Source of the DNA: Saccharofermentans sp.
GTDB lineage: Bacteria; Bacillota; Clostridia; Saccharofermentanales; Saccharofermentanaceae
Direction: 5' to 3'
DNA length: 64,000 bases
Assembly: GCA_024403675.1 (NCBI GenBank)
Contig: JAKSRH010000007.1
Coordinates: 17,907-81,906 of the forward strand
Shown here: positions 54,292 through 63,267 of the stretch, one piece after another
Numbering within the stretch: position 1 is the stretch's first letter
Layout of the letters: every line of letters begins with the position of its first letter
Notes under the pieces: generated by a model
The model's input: only the letters and a program-made list of their open reading frames with translations
Told to the model about the DNA's origin: nothing
The model's database searches: none
Program-made: the position numbers and the translations under genes

Positions 54292-55458
54292 ATGCGTAAG
54301 AAAATATTGATTACAGCTTCTACTTTTCCTAGATGGGAAGGGGATACTGAACCAAGATTTATCCTCGATTATGCTAAATCAATGCAGGCGTATTACGATG
54401 TTACAGTTCTTGCTCCAGCTGCAATAGGTGCGGCTGATAAGGAAGTTCTCGAAGGTGTAGAAGTAATTAGATATCATTATTTCCCAATTCATAAGTGTGA
54501 AACTCTTTGTTATCCAGGTGCAATAGTGCCACGTGTAAAGGAGAAAAAGGTAAGAGGTCTTTTGATTCCTTTTCTTTTTGCTTCACTTTGGTTCAAACTT
54601 AGAAAGCTTTCAAAGCAGTATGATGCAGTACATGCTCACTGGGTTATTCCACAAGGTATCATTCAGTCTGGAATTAAAGGCACACCATACATAATTACTG
54701 GTCATGGAGCAGATATTACTAGTCTTAATTTTTGGCCAGTTAAAAATCTCAAACTTAAGACATTAAAAAATGCGAAGTATATTACTGTTGTATCAGGTGC
54801 ATTAAATGATTATGTTCAGTCTGTTTACCCAAATGACAAGACTAAAGTTATTCCTATGGGATGTGATACTTCTGCTTTTCGTCCTGAGTACAAATTAGAT
54901 AATTACTTTGGTCAGGGTGATAAAAAGGCTGTGTTATTTGTGGGTCGCCTTGCTGAAAAGAAGGGTGTTACCTATTTGATTGATGCAATGAAGAGTGTCG
55001 ATAATGCAGTTCTTTATATTGTAGGTAAGGGTAATTTAGAGGATGACCTTCGTAAACAGGCTGAAGAGCTTGGAGATAAGGTTTGCTTTATGGGACCAAA
55101 GACACATGAAGAGCTTAAGCAGGTTTATGCATCAGCTGATGTTTTTGTCGCTCCTTCTATTACAGCTAAAGATGGAGATAAGGAAGGATTTGGTCTTGTA
55201 ATCTTGGAGGCTCTTTCTTCTGGTGTTCCTGTAGTTGCTAGTAATTCTGGTGGTATACCAGACATTATCACTGATGGATATAACGGTCTTCTTTGTGAAG
55301 AAAAGGATGTGGCAGGCTTAGCTAATGCTATTAATAAAGTTCTTACAGATAGTGCTACACGACAGATGTTTATCGAGAACGGTTTGAAGACTGCTGAATA
55401 TAACAGCTATAGTGAAGTTGGTAGAAGATATTACGAGGTTATTGAAGAAAATATATGA
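54292..55458 (+). CDS. Glycosyltransferase, GT4 family
   Basis: This 388-residue GT-B enzyme has two Rossmann domains: the N-terminal one opens with ASTFPRWEGDTEPRF, and the C-terminal one has LFVGRLAEKKGVTYLIDA. The GT4 donor-site motif (E-x7-E region) reads KEGFGLVILEALSSGVPVVAS. It would transfer a sugar from a nucleotide donor on the cytoplasmic face. GGGAG precedes the ATG. It is the first gene of the cluster; the stop overlaps the next start (ATGA). Confidence 0.9.
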   Translation: MRKKILITASTFPRWEGDTEPRFILDYAKSMQAYYDVTVLAPAAIGAADKEVLEGVEVIRYHYFPIHKCETLCYPGAIVPRVKEKKVRGLLIPFLFASLWFKLRKLSKQYDAVHAHWVIPQGIIQSGIKGTPYIITGHGADITSLNFWPVKNLKLKTLKNAKYITVVSGALNDYVQSVYPNDKTKVIPMGCDTSAFRPEYKLDNYFGQGDKKAVLFVGRLAEKKGVTYLIDAMKSVDNAVLYIVGKGNLEDDLRKQAEELGDKVCFMGPKTHEELKQVYASADVFVAPSITAKDGDKEGFGLVILEALSSGVPVVASNSGGIPDIITDGYNGLLCEEKDVAGLANAINKVLTDSATRQMFIENGLKTAEYNSYSEVGRRYYEVIEENI

Positions 55459-56573
55459 AGAAAATAGCGTTAAATTATATATACCTCTCTAAGAAACACG
55501 CGGGCGGAAAGGATCAAGTTGGTCTTAATCTATTGAAGGGACTTCAAGAAAATGGAGTTGCTAAAGATATGGTTTTGTTCTGCTATGATTATTCTGTGGA
55601 TTTTCTTAAAAGCATATCTCCTGATATTACAATTATTCCAATTGATGCACCTGATCAAGGTTCTGAATTAAAGAGAATGATTGGTAATATGTGCACAAAT
55701 ACTTTTGTTATTCCAAAGCTAATAAAAGAACATGGTGTGGACGTTATTTATCACCTCGATTGTAATAATGGTGTTTTTAAATTCAAGGCTAAATCTATAG
55801 TAATTCCTCATGATATAAAAGCTATTGCTCATAGAGATCTTCCAGGTCTACGCATTCCTTTTGTTAAATACATCATGTACAAGATTATGTATGCTATGGA
55901 TTTTTGCCATGCAGATGTGATTGTTGGTATTAGTGATGTAGATAAAGGAGAAATACAAGAGTATTACCCAAAGTATCAGGATAAGGTAGTTAGAGTTTAT
56001 GATCCTATTGATATTCCTGTTTGTGAGAGATATATAGAGGAGCGCGAGAATAATATTGTTGCTATTAATCTTCAGTTTCATCACAAGAATATTATTACTT
56101 TGATTAAAGCTTTTGAATTGATTAAGGATGAGATTGAAGAAAATCTTGTTCTTGTTGGTAATGTTCCTGATCGAGTAATGTATTTGAAGGATTATGTAAA
56201 AGAACATAGTCTTGAAGATCGTGTTAGATTTACAGGATTTGTATCAGATGATGAACGCAATCATCTTTTACAGAATTGCAAATTGTATGTTACACCTACT
56301 TTATTTGAAGGCTTTGGAATGGTAGCAGTAGAAGCTATTACATCAGGTGTGCCAACACTTGTATCTAAGATTCCTACTAACTACGAAGTTACACAGGGTC
56401 TTTGCTCTTATTATGAGCCTGCAGAGGACCCTCAAGCACTAGCAGATGCTATAAAAAAACAACTTGTGACTAAGTGTAATCCTGAGGAAATGCTAGTAAA
56501 AGCCCATAAGATAGAGGAATGTTATAATTATCGCAATATTAGTGCCCAGTATTGGGATTTGTTTAATAGTTAA
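55455..56573 (+). CDS. Glycosyltransferase, GT4 family
   Basis: The protein has 372 residues. The N-terminal donor/acceptor fold contains KHAGGKDQVGLNLL, and the C-terminal GT4 signature is LFEGFGMVAVEAITSGVPTLVS. FVSDDERNHLLQNCKLYVTPT is the usual preceding helix. It overlaps the first glycosyltransferase by 4 bases. Sugar specificity cannot be read. Confidence 0.9.
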   Translation: MKKIALNYIYLSKKHAGGKDQVGLNLLKGLQENGVAKDMVLFCYDYSVDFLKSISPDITIIPIDAPDQGSELKRMIGNMCTNTFVIPKLIKEHGVDVIYHLDCNNGVFKFKAKSIVIPHDIKAIAHRDLPGLRIPFVKYIMYKIMYAMDFCHADVIVGISDVDKGEIQEYYPKYQDKVVRVYDPIDIPVCERYIEERENNIVAINLQFHHKNIITLIKAFELIKDEIEENLVLVGNVPDRVMYLKDYVKEHSLEDRVRFTGFVSDDERNHLLQNCKLYVTPTLFEGFGMVAVEAITSGVPTLVSKIPTNYEVTQGLCSYYEPAEDPQALADAIKKQLVTKCNPEEMLVKAHKIEECYNYRNISAQYWDLFNS

Positions 56574-56589
56574 TAGGTAACCAAGAAGT

Positions 56590-57453
56590 ATGATAAGTGT
56601 AATCGTACCATTGTACAAAGGAAATAAGTTTGTACCACAGATTGTAGAACGAGTAGAGGAGCAAAGTAGCCTTCTCTATAGTAGTTGTGGTCAGAAATTA
56701 GAGTTAATCCTTGTAAATGATTATCCTGATGAAGTAATCGATGTTCCTAGTTCTGATTCAATTGATATTGTTTTTTTAAATCATGAGCAAAATAGTGGAA
56801 TACAACAGGCAAGAGTTACAGGACTTCAAGTTGCCAAGGGAGAGTATATTCATTTTATTGATCAGGATGATTACGTAGAAGCTAATTTTTTTGTGGAATT
56901 ATATGGTGTAGCTCAGGCCACAAATGCCGATGTAGTAGTAAGTAATGGTTATCGTGATTACCCAGATCATTCTATGCCTATTTACAAGAAGGAAAGTGCT
57001 ATAAAGCTTGTTTCTGATGAGGCTATGTATATATATGGTACAGATGTTATTTTTTCTCCTGGACAGAGTATTATTAAGAAGTCCTCAATACCAGTAAAAT
57101 GGATAAGTAATATTATGCACAAAAGTGGTAGTGATGACTTCTATTTATGGCTATTAATGTTTGGAGAAAATAGAGTCATAAAGTGGTGTAATCAGATGTT
57201 GTACCATCACATTGATGATGGAGCCAATTTTTCAGCGTCAAAAGAAAAGATGAATTTGTCTTTTGAAGAAATGATTATGTTATTACGTCAGGATAAAATA
57301 CTTCCTATAAAGTATCTTCAGGTATTAGACAAAAGACTTATTATCAAGAAGGCTCGAACTAGTGGTAGTAAAGCAGATGTAATTAAGATCTTAATTACAA
57401 ATCCTAAGATATTTCTAAAAACACTTGAGTATAAAATTAAAGGTTATTATTGA
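56590..57453 (+). CDS. Glycosyltransferase, GT2 family
   Basis: This 287-residue GT-A enzyme opens with ISVIVPLYKGNKFV. The metal-binding motif is the D-Q-D-D in IHFIDQDDYVEANFF (about 90-104), preceded by NSGIQQARVTGLQVAKGEYI. The length is that of a minimal cytoplasmic GT2. It lies 16 bases after the preceding gene. Confidence 0.88.
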   Translation: MISVIVPLYKGNKFVPQIVERVEEQSSLLYSSCGQKLELILVNDYPDEVIDVPSSDSIDIVFLNHEQNSGIQQARVTGLQVAKGEYIHFIDQDDYVEANFFVELYGVAQATNADVVVSNGYRDYPDHSMPIYKKESAIKLVSDEAMYIYGTDVIFSPGQSIIKKSSIPVKWISNIMHKSGSDDFYLWLLMFGENRVIKWCNQMLYHHIDDGANFSASKEKMNLSFEEMIMLLRQDKILPIKYLQVLDKRLIIKKARTSGSKADVIKILITNPKIFLKTLEYKIKGYY

Positions 57454-57461
57454 GGTTATAA

Positions 57462-58526
57462 ATGAAGAAATTAATTGCATTTTTCCTTCCCCAGTTTCAT
57501 ACATTTCCAGAAAATGATGAGTGGTGGGGAAAAGGTTTTACAGAGTGGACTAATACTAAGAAATCTGTTCCATTGTTCAAGGGCCACAATCAGCCTAGAA
57601 CTCCACTGAACGATAATTTTTACTGCCTTTTGGATGAGGAAACTCAGGAATGGCAGTCAAAGCTTGCTGTTGAAAATGGAATATATGGTTTTTGCTATTA
57701 TCACTATTGGTTCAATGGAAAGATGCTTCTTCAAAAACCAATGGAAATAATGCTTAAAAATCCTAATATTAAGAATCGCTTTTGTGTGTCTTGGGCAAAC
57801 GAGAGTTGGGCTAGGACATGGGATGGTCAGGAAAAACAATATTTAATTAAGCAGGTTTATGGTGGTCAAGAAGACTGGGAGGCACACTTACAGTATTTAT
57901 TGCCATTTTTCCAGGATGAGAGATATATTCAAATTGATGGTAAACCATTGATGCTTTTATATACTACATCACGTATTAAAGACTGTGATGAGATGGTTAA
58001 ATATTGGAATGAAAGAATAAAGGAGTATGGCTTTAAGGGAATCTATATTGTTGAGACACTTAATGCTTATCAGAAAGAACCTGTATTAGAGAATTCATCT
58101 GCAGAAATTTATTTTGAGCCTGCATATACGATTGCATATGATCTTAAAAAGCAGAATATTTTTGCAAAGATGAGACGTTTTATTCTTGCAAAATCGGGAA
58201 TTGGAAATGTGCTTAAATTTGATGCTAGAGTGGCATTTAAGTATATTGCTACTCGTTCTTATAAGAGCAAGAAAACAGCATATGCAGGAACATTTACAGA
58301 TTGGGATAATACACCTCGTAAGGGTCGTAAAGGTACAGTTATGACTCACAATTCTCCAAAGCTGTTTGAAGAGAATTTAAATGCTCTCGTAAATAGAGAT
58401 GACATCGGTGATTTCATTTTTGTAAATGCATGGAATGAATGGGCCGAGGGAGCATATCTTGAACCAGATACGCATAATGAATATAAGTATCTTGAAATTT
58501 GTAAGAAAGTTTTTGTTAAGGAATAA
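57462..58526 (+). CDS. WbsX-like glycosyltransferase
   Basis: The protein has 354 residues. FFLPQFHTFPENDEWWGKGFTEW at the start, NRFCVSWANESWARTWDG in the middle and NAWNEWAEGAYLEPD near the end are the hallmarks of the WbsX family (PF14307) found in O-antigen and capsule clusters. The fold is related to glycoside-hydrolase barrels, and the precise reaction is poorly known. It lies 8 bases after the GT2 gene. Confidence 0.88.
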   Translation: MKKLIAFFLPQFHTFPENDEWWGKGFTEWTNTKKSVPLFKGHNQPRTPLNDNFYCLLDEETQEWQSKLAVENGIYGFCYYHYWFNGKMLLQKPMEIMLKNPNIKNRFCVSWANESWARTWDGQEKQYLIKQVYGGQEDWEAHLQYLLPFFQDERYIQIDGKPLMLLYTTSRIKDCDEMVKYWNERIKEYGFKGIYIVETLNAYQKEPVLENSSAEIYFEPAYTIAYDLKKQNIFAKMRRFILAKSGIGNVLKFDARVAFKYIATRSYKSKKTAYAGTFTDWDNTPRKGRKGTVMTHNSPKLFEENLNALVNRDDIGDFIFVNAWNEWAEGAYLEPDTHNEYKYLEICKKVFVKE

Positions 58527-58533
58527 CTGGTAA

Positions 58534-59421
58534 ATGAGTATTGTTACTAAGATTACTAGAAAGATAAAGTTAGAAGCTCAAAGATGTCTAGCTTCCGTTA
58601 AACGTTCTGATGAAAAAAGAACGTTTGATAATACGTTATCTATTGTAGCCATAGTAAAGAATGAAGAGAAGTATCTTCAGGAGTGGTTTGAATATCACTT
58701 GCTTGCAGGTGTTGATCATTTTTACATGTATGATAATGGTAGTACAGACTCTACTCCGGAGATTATTAAAAAGTATGTTGAAAAAGGTGTTTGTACATAT
58801 ACATTATTCCCTGGTATAGGAAAGCAGTTGCCTGCGTATAATGATGCAATTACTAGATTTAAAAATGATACAAAATATATGGCATTCGTAGATGCTGATG
58901 AGTTCATATATAGTATTAAAGATCATCGTTCCATTGGAGATGTAATTGATGACTTGCTATCAAAAGATTCTCATGCTGCAGGTGTTGCTGTTAACTGGAG
59001 AGTATTTGCGTCATCTGGTCTCAAGGAAATGCCAAAGGATGGAGTTCTAAAGAATTTTGTATATTATGGTAAGCCTGGTAGACCTGGTAATGCATGTGTA
59101 AAAACCATTGCTAACCCTAGAGAGATAGTTGTGTACAATCAACCTCATTATCCAATTTATAAATGGGGAAAGTACTCTATTAATGAAGATTTAAAAAAGA
59201 CGAAAGGTTGGTTTAATGAATGTGGGGAACCACATACTATTAGAATCAATCATTATTTTACTAAGTCTGAAGAGGAATGGAAAATTCGTCGTTCTATAGG
59301 AAAAGCTGATAAAACTGATTCAAATGATGTACGCAGCATGGAAGAATTTCATGCGCACGATAATAATGATATTTTTGATGATTCTATGAATTACTTTGTG
59401 GATTTGATAAAAGGCAATTGA
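58534..59421 (+). CDS. GT92/GT2-like glycosyltransferase
   Basis: The protein has 295 residues with a basic N-terminus, then IVAIVKNEEKYLQEWFEYHLLAGVDHFYMYDNGSTDST and the metal site YMAFVDADEFIY. The N-E-x-x-Y-L-x-E-W-x-x-Y-H opening is that of the GT92 / 'Glyco_tranf_2_4' group, some of which add galactose. C-terminal INHYFTKSEEEW fits too. The next gene starts 4 bases after its stop. Confidence 0.85.
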   Translation: MSIVTKITRKIKLEAQRCLASVKRSDEKRTFDNTLSIVAIVKNEEKYLQEWFEYHLLAGVDHFYMYDNGSTDSTPEIIKKYVEKGVCTYTLFPGIGKQLPAYNDAITRFKNDTKYMAFVDADEFIYSIKDHRSIGDVIDDLLSKDSHAAGVAVNWRVFASSGLKEMPKDGVLKNFVYYGKPGRPGNACVKTIANPREIVVYNQPHYPIYKWGKYSINEDLKKTKGWFNECGEPHTIRINHYFTKSEEEWKIRRSIGKADKTDSNDVRSMEEFHAHDNNDIFDDSMNYFVDLIKGN

Positions 59422-59425
59422 AGAT

Positions 59426-61183
59426 ATGAGACTGAAGGTTCAAAAGTACAATAAGATATTATTTGTAATTGCTAGTTGCATAATTATTGCACTAGTGTGT
59501 TCTTATCGCGCTTTTGAAAAGCCAGGATTATGGTTTGGAGATGAGGTTGGATACTTTTCTTCTGCTGCATATTATTGTGGATTTGATTGGTCAACTGTTG
59601 CATCTGAATTAGGTTATTTCGGTCTGGGTTATGGATTCTTTTTGATACCTGGTTTTTTATTTTGTCAATCTTATCACGCTATGATGTGCTACACAGTAGT
59701 ATTGAATATAGCAATGGTTATTGTTTCGTTTTTACTGTGTTTAAGAGTTGTTAATAAGCTCACTAATGGTAAATCTTTTTATTTAGTTCTCATAGCTAGT
59801 ATAGTAACAACTTTATATGTGAATAATACTGTTCAAGTACAGATGGGCTGGAGTGAAAGCTTAAATCTTTTGATTTATTGGTGCTGTATTAATTGTTTTT
59901 TTGATGTAATCGAAACAAATAAAATACGTTCATATATTTTGTATGGCTTCTTTTTATCATTTTCTGTAATTATTCACATGCGTAATGTAAGTATTGCCGG
60001 ATTAGGTGCTGCTTTATTAGGATATTGGCTAATCAAAGAGAAAAAAATAAAATTAAAGAATTTGATAGTATTCGCTTCAACTGTATTTGCTATGGTTATT
60101 GTATTCTTTGTAAGTAAGAAGATAATGCAGAATTTACTATGGAGAGCGAACGAAAAAGAAGGTATTGTTAATGATGTTTCGAGTTATTCAGATAATGCTT
60201 CTAATATTGCCAAATACATCACAGTTCGTTTTGTCCTAGAAAGCATTTTTACTAAAATATTTTATGTTATTTCAACTACATATGGATTGGTGGTTATTGG
60301 CTCTGCTTATGTACTTACCAAAAAACGTAATCCAGTTACAATATTTGCTTTATCTGTGTTTATTGTAAATCTCTTATGGACCTCATATAACATGGTTATT
60401 CCAATGAGATATGATGTTATTTACTATGGTAGATACTTTGAACCAAACATAGGACTTCTTGTCGCTTTGGGTTTTATTGCTTTGTTTGATAAGACATTGA
60501 CTAAGAAATGGGTTATATCAAATTTTTCTCTGTTTTTGATCTTGTATCGTGTCTCTTTTTATTTTGCTGAATCCTCTAATAAAAAGATAATTGAATCAGG
60601 ATACACAAGTGGTGCTATATTTCCTTGTATGTCCGGATTTTCAAAGTTTTTGTTTGAAAATGGACAGAGTAATATTCCTAAAGCCGCATTTATTAATTCT
60701 CTAATGGTGTTAGCTTTGCTGGTGATTGTCACAATTGCTGGATATTGTATTTTATCCTTTAATAACAATAAATTCAGCGAAATAAAAACAGCTTTTATTA
60801 CATTGATTGCAGCACTGGTATTAATTATTAATTGGATTAGTGTGAGTCAATATACTGTGAATAAAATAATCAATTTTACTAGCGGCTCATATGCTGCGCC
60901 TGCGGTATTAACTGATATTATGGGTTCTAGTTGGCAAGATTCTAATACTCAAGTTTATTTTTATAATAAGGATAAAAATGTATTAGATGTGATGTATATG
61001 CAATTGTATATCGGTAAAAGCAAAATAATAACTATAGACAAATTATCTGATACAGATTGTGGATATGTGTTGGTAAGTCATAATAGTGAGAACTATGAAG
61101 ATGAAATAGAGGAAATTGATGAAGTAGCTGAGTGGGTAGCTCATACTGGAGAGTTTGAGTTATATGAAATCAGTGAAAATTAA
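59426..61183 (+). CDS. Polytopic membrane protein, GT-C-like glycosyltransferase candidate
   Basis: The protein has 585 residues with 10 or more membrane spans and a soluble C-terminal tail of about 100 residues. After the first span the loop reads FEKPGLWFGDEVGYFSSA; an acidic D-E pair there is the usual catalytic site of GT-C enzymes that use lipid-linked sugars. M-G-W-S-E and HMRNVS occur in later loops. A polymerase (Wzy-type) is the alternative. It sits mid-cluster with short spacings. Confidence 0.6.
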   Translation: MRLKVQKYNKILFVIASCIIIALVCSYRAFEKPGLWFGDEVGYFSSAAYYCGFDWSTVASELGYFGLGYGFFLIPGFLFCQSYHAMMCYTVVLNIAMVIVSFLLCLRVVNKLTNGKSFYLVLIASIVTTLYVNNTVQVQMGWSESLNLLIYWCCINCFFDVIETNKIRSYILYGFFLSFSVIIHMRNVSIAGLGAALLGYWLIKEKKIKLKNLIVFASTVFAMVIVFFVSKKIMQNLLWRANEKEGIVNDVSSYSDNASNIAKYITVRFVLESIFTKIFYVISTTYGLVVIGSAYVLTKKRNPVTIFALSVFIVNLLWTSYNMVIPMRYDVIYYGRYFEPNIGLLVALGFIALFDKTLTKKWVISNFSLFLILYRVSFYFAESSNKKIIESGYTSGAIFPCMSGFSKFLFENGQSNIPKAAFINSLMVLALLVIVTIAGYCILSFNNNKFSEIKTAFITLIAALVLIINWISVSQYTVNKIINFTSGSYAAPAVLTDIMGSSWQDSNTQVYFYNKDKNVLDVMYMQLYIGKSKIITIDKLSDTDCGYVLVSHNSENYEDEIEEIDEVAEWVAHTGEFELYEISEN

Positions 61184-61201
61184 TTGAAAGGATAATAAAC
61201 T

Positions 61202-62095
61202 ATGATTATTGTTAGTGTAGGATTTGGTCTGGGTAATCAGATGTTCGAATATGCGTATTACACTAAGTTGAAAACAATATACCCTGATGTAGAACTAAAA
61301 ATTGATACAGATTATTCATTCGAGTGGGCTCATAATGGTTATGAACTTGAAAGAATATTTGGTGTAAAAGAAACCAAGTGTACTTTTGCTGATTTTAACA
61401 AGTTGACTGATGATTATCCTCGTAACTGTAATAATAAGATTAAAAAGTTTTATTATCACTACAGCAAGAAAATTAGAAAAATATTATTAGGTCAGAAAAA
61501 GTCATTCATTAGACAGAAGGATTATTCTGAGTATTATCCTGAATTGTTGAAGTTTGATACTTCTGAATCTTATTTCATTCAGGGTGTATTTGCTAATTAT
61601 AAGTATTTTCAGGATATTGAAGATAAAATTAAGGATATTTATACTTTTCCTGAAATAACAGAAGAATCGAATATTAAATGGGCGGAAGCCATTAATAGTA
61701 GCGAGTCTGTTAGTCTTCATATACGTCGTGGTGACTATATAGAGTGGGGACTCACTTTGCTAGGTGATGATTATTACGATAAGGCAGTTGCATATATTGA
61801 AGAAAAAACACAGAAAAAATGTGAAGTGTTTATTTTTACAGATGATCCTAAGTGGGCTGAAGAAAAGTACGGTGAGCGCATTAATTATCATGTAGTTACA
61901 GGTAATAGTGGTGAGACCAGTTTTAGAGATATGCAGTTAATGAGTATGTGTAAACATAATATTGTAGCCAATAGTTCGTTTAGTTTTTGGGGAGCATATC
62001 TCAATAATAATCCAGAGAAAATTGTTGTATCATCTGCAAAGGCATATGATGGATGTGCAAACAATTTTTCATGTGATGATTGGATTAGCATGTAA
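61202..62095 (+). CDS. Alpha-1,2-fucosyltransferase-like enzyme, GT11 family
   Basis: The protein has 297 residues. The opening G-F-G-L-G-N-Q-M-F-E-Y-A, the motif H-I-R-R-G-D-Y (about 172-178) that binds GDP-fucose, and ANSSFSFWGAYLN near the end define GT11. The surface glycan probably carries fucose, though no GDP-fucose synthesis genes lie in the window. GAAAGGA precedes the ATG. Confidence 0.92.
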   Translation: MIIVSVGFGLGNQMFEYAYYTKLKTIYPDVELKIDTDYSFEWAHNGYELERIFGVKETKCTFADFNKLTDDYPRNCNNKIKKFYYHYSKKIRKILLGQKKSFIRQKDYSEYYPELLKFDTSESYFIQGVFANYKYFQDIEDKIKDIYTFPEITEESNIKWAEAINSSESVSLHIRRGDYIEWGLTLLGDDYYDKAVAYIEEKTQKKCEVFIFTDDPKWAEEKYGERINYHVVTGNSGETSFRDMQLMSMCKHNIVANSSFSFWGAYLNNNPEKIVVSSAKAYDGCANNFSCDDWISM

Positions 62096-62129
62096 GGTTT
62101 GAAAATAGAATTAAAAGTGGAGAAATAAC

Positions 62130-63263
62130 ATGAAAGATGGATTTTTGATTAATGCTAGTGGATGCGCCAAGTGGATAGGTGGCGTGTACTATAAGAGAAA
62201 TATTGCATACCAGCTTATTCAAAATAAATATATCATGGACAATTTTCGTTTGATTATTATTACAGAAAATAGTAACGCTAAGGAATTTGCATCATTAAAA
62301 AAAGATGCAAAGGTGATAAGTATACCTTCTGTTAGTTATAAAAAACGTCAGTTGTTTATAAAGTTTTTATGTAAGATTTATAGCATCAAATTTGTATATT
62401 CTACAGAACAAATTCATGAAGAATTTGGTAAAGCTGAAAGTATCAATTGGATTCCTGATTTTCAGCATAATTACTATCCTGAGTTTTTCAGTCAAGACGA
62501 ACTTGATTTTCGAAATTATAAATTTTCTGAGTATGGTAAATCAAATAATAGTTTAGTATTAAGCAGCGAAGACTGCCTAAAAGATTTTCAAAAATTCTAT
62601 TCTTCTGATAAGAAGAATGTATATGTAGTTCCATTTGTTTCTTATATTGAATCTCAAGTAAGAAGTATTACACCTAACTTAGAAGAGGATATACTTAATA
62701 AGTATTCTTTGAAGAAACATGGATATGCTTGTGTTATGAATCAATTCTGGCAGCACAAGAATCACAAAGTCGTTTTTGAAGCTCTAAAAAAGTATGAAAA
62801 AACATATCCAGATGAAGAATTCACCGTTGTTTTTACAGGCTTACTTGAGGATTATCGTAATCCTGAATACATTGATAATTTGAAAACTTTAGCGGATTCT
62901 CTAGGAAATCACATTAAAATTTTAGGGTTAATCAGTAGAGAAGATCAGATTGTTTTAATGAAAAATAGTAGATATGTAATTCAGCCATCACTATTTGAGG
63001 GATGGGGCACTGTTGTTGAAGATGCAAAAGTATTGGATAAAACTATTTTATTGTCTAATATTCCTGTTCATGTTGAACAGAAAAATGACAAATGTGTTTT
63101 GTTTGACCCACATAACAGTGAAGAGTTGATGCTGCTTATGCATGAATATAATTCTAAAGTTCCAAATGATAATATTGAAATAGGAATTTCAAATATGCAA
63201 AAGAACGCACTGATATATTCTAGTGGATTTGAAAAGCTTATAAAGAACAGAAATGGAGATTGA
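62130..63263 (+). CDS. Glycosyltransferase, GT4 family
   Basis: The protein has 377 residues. The C-terminal donor domain has MNQFWQHKNHKVVFEAL and the GT4 signature PSLFEGWGTVVEDAKVLDKTIL, with E-V-H-like variation in the last part. The N-terminal domain opens LINASGCAKWIGGVYYKRNI. Mannosyl or similar transfer is a guess. GTGGAG precedes the ATG. It ends inside the next reading frame. Confidence 0.85.
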   Translation: MKDGFLINASGCAKWIGGVYYKRNIAYQLIQNKYIMDNFRLIIITENSNAKEFASLKKDAKVISIPSVSYKKRQLFIKFLCKIYSIKFVYSTEQIHEEFGKAESINWIPDFQHNYYPEFFSQDELDFRNYKFSEYGKSNNSLVLSSEDCLKDFQKFYSSDKKNVYVVPFVSYIESQVRSITPNLEEDILNKYSLKKHGYACVMNQFWQHKNHKVVFEALKKYEKTYPDEEFTVVFTGLLEDYRNPEYIDNLKTLADSLGNHIKILGLISREDQIVLMKNSRYVIQPSLFEGWGTVVEDAKVLDKTILLSNIPVHVEQKNDKCVLFDPHNSEELMLLMHEYNSKVPNDNIEIGISNMQKNALIYSSGFEKLIKNRNGD

Positions 63264-63267
63264 TAGC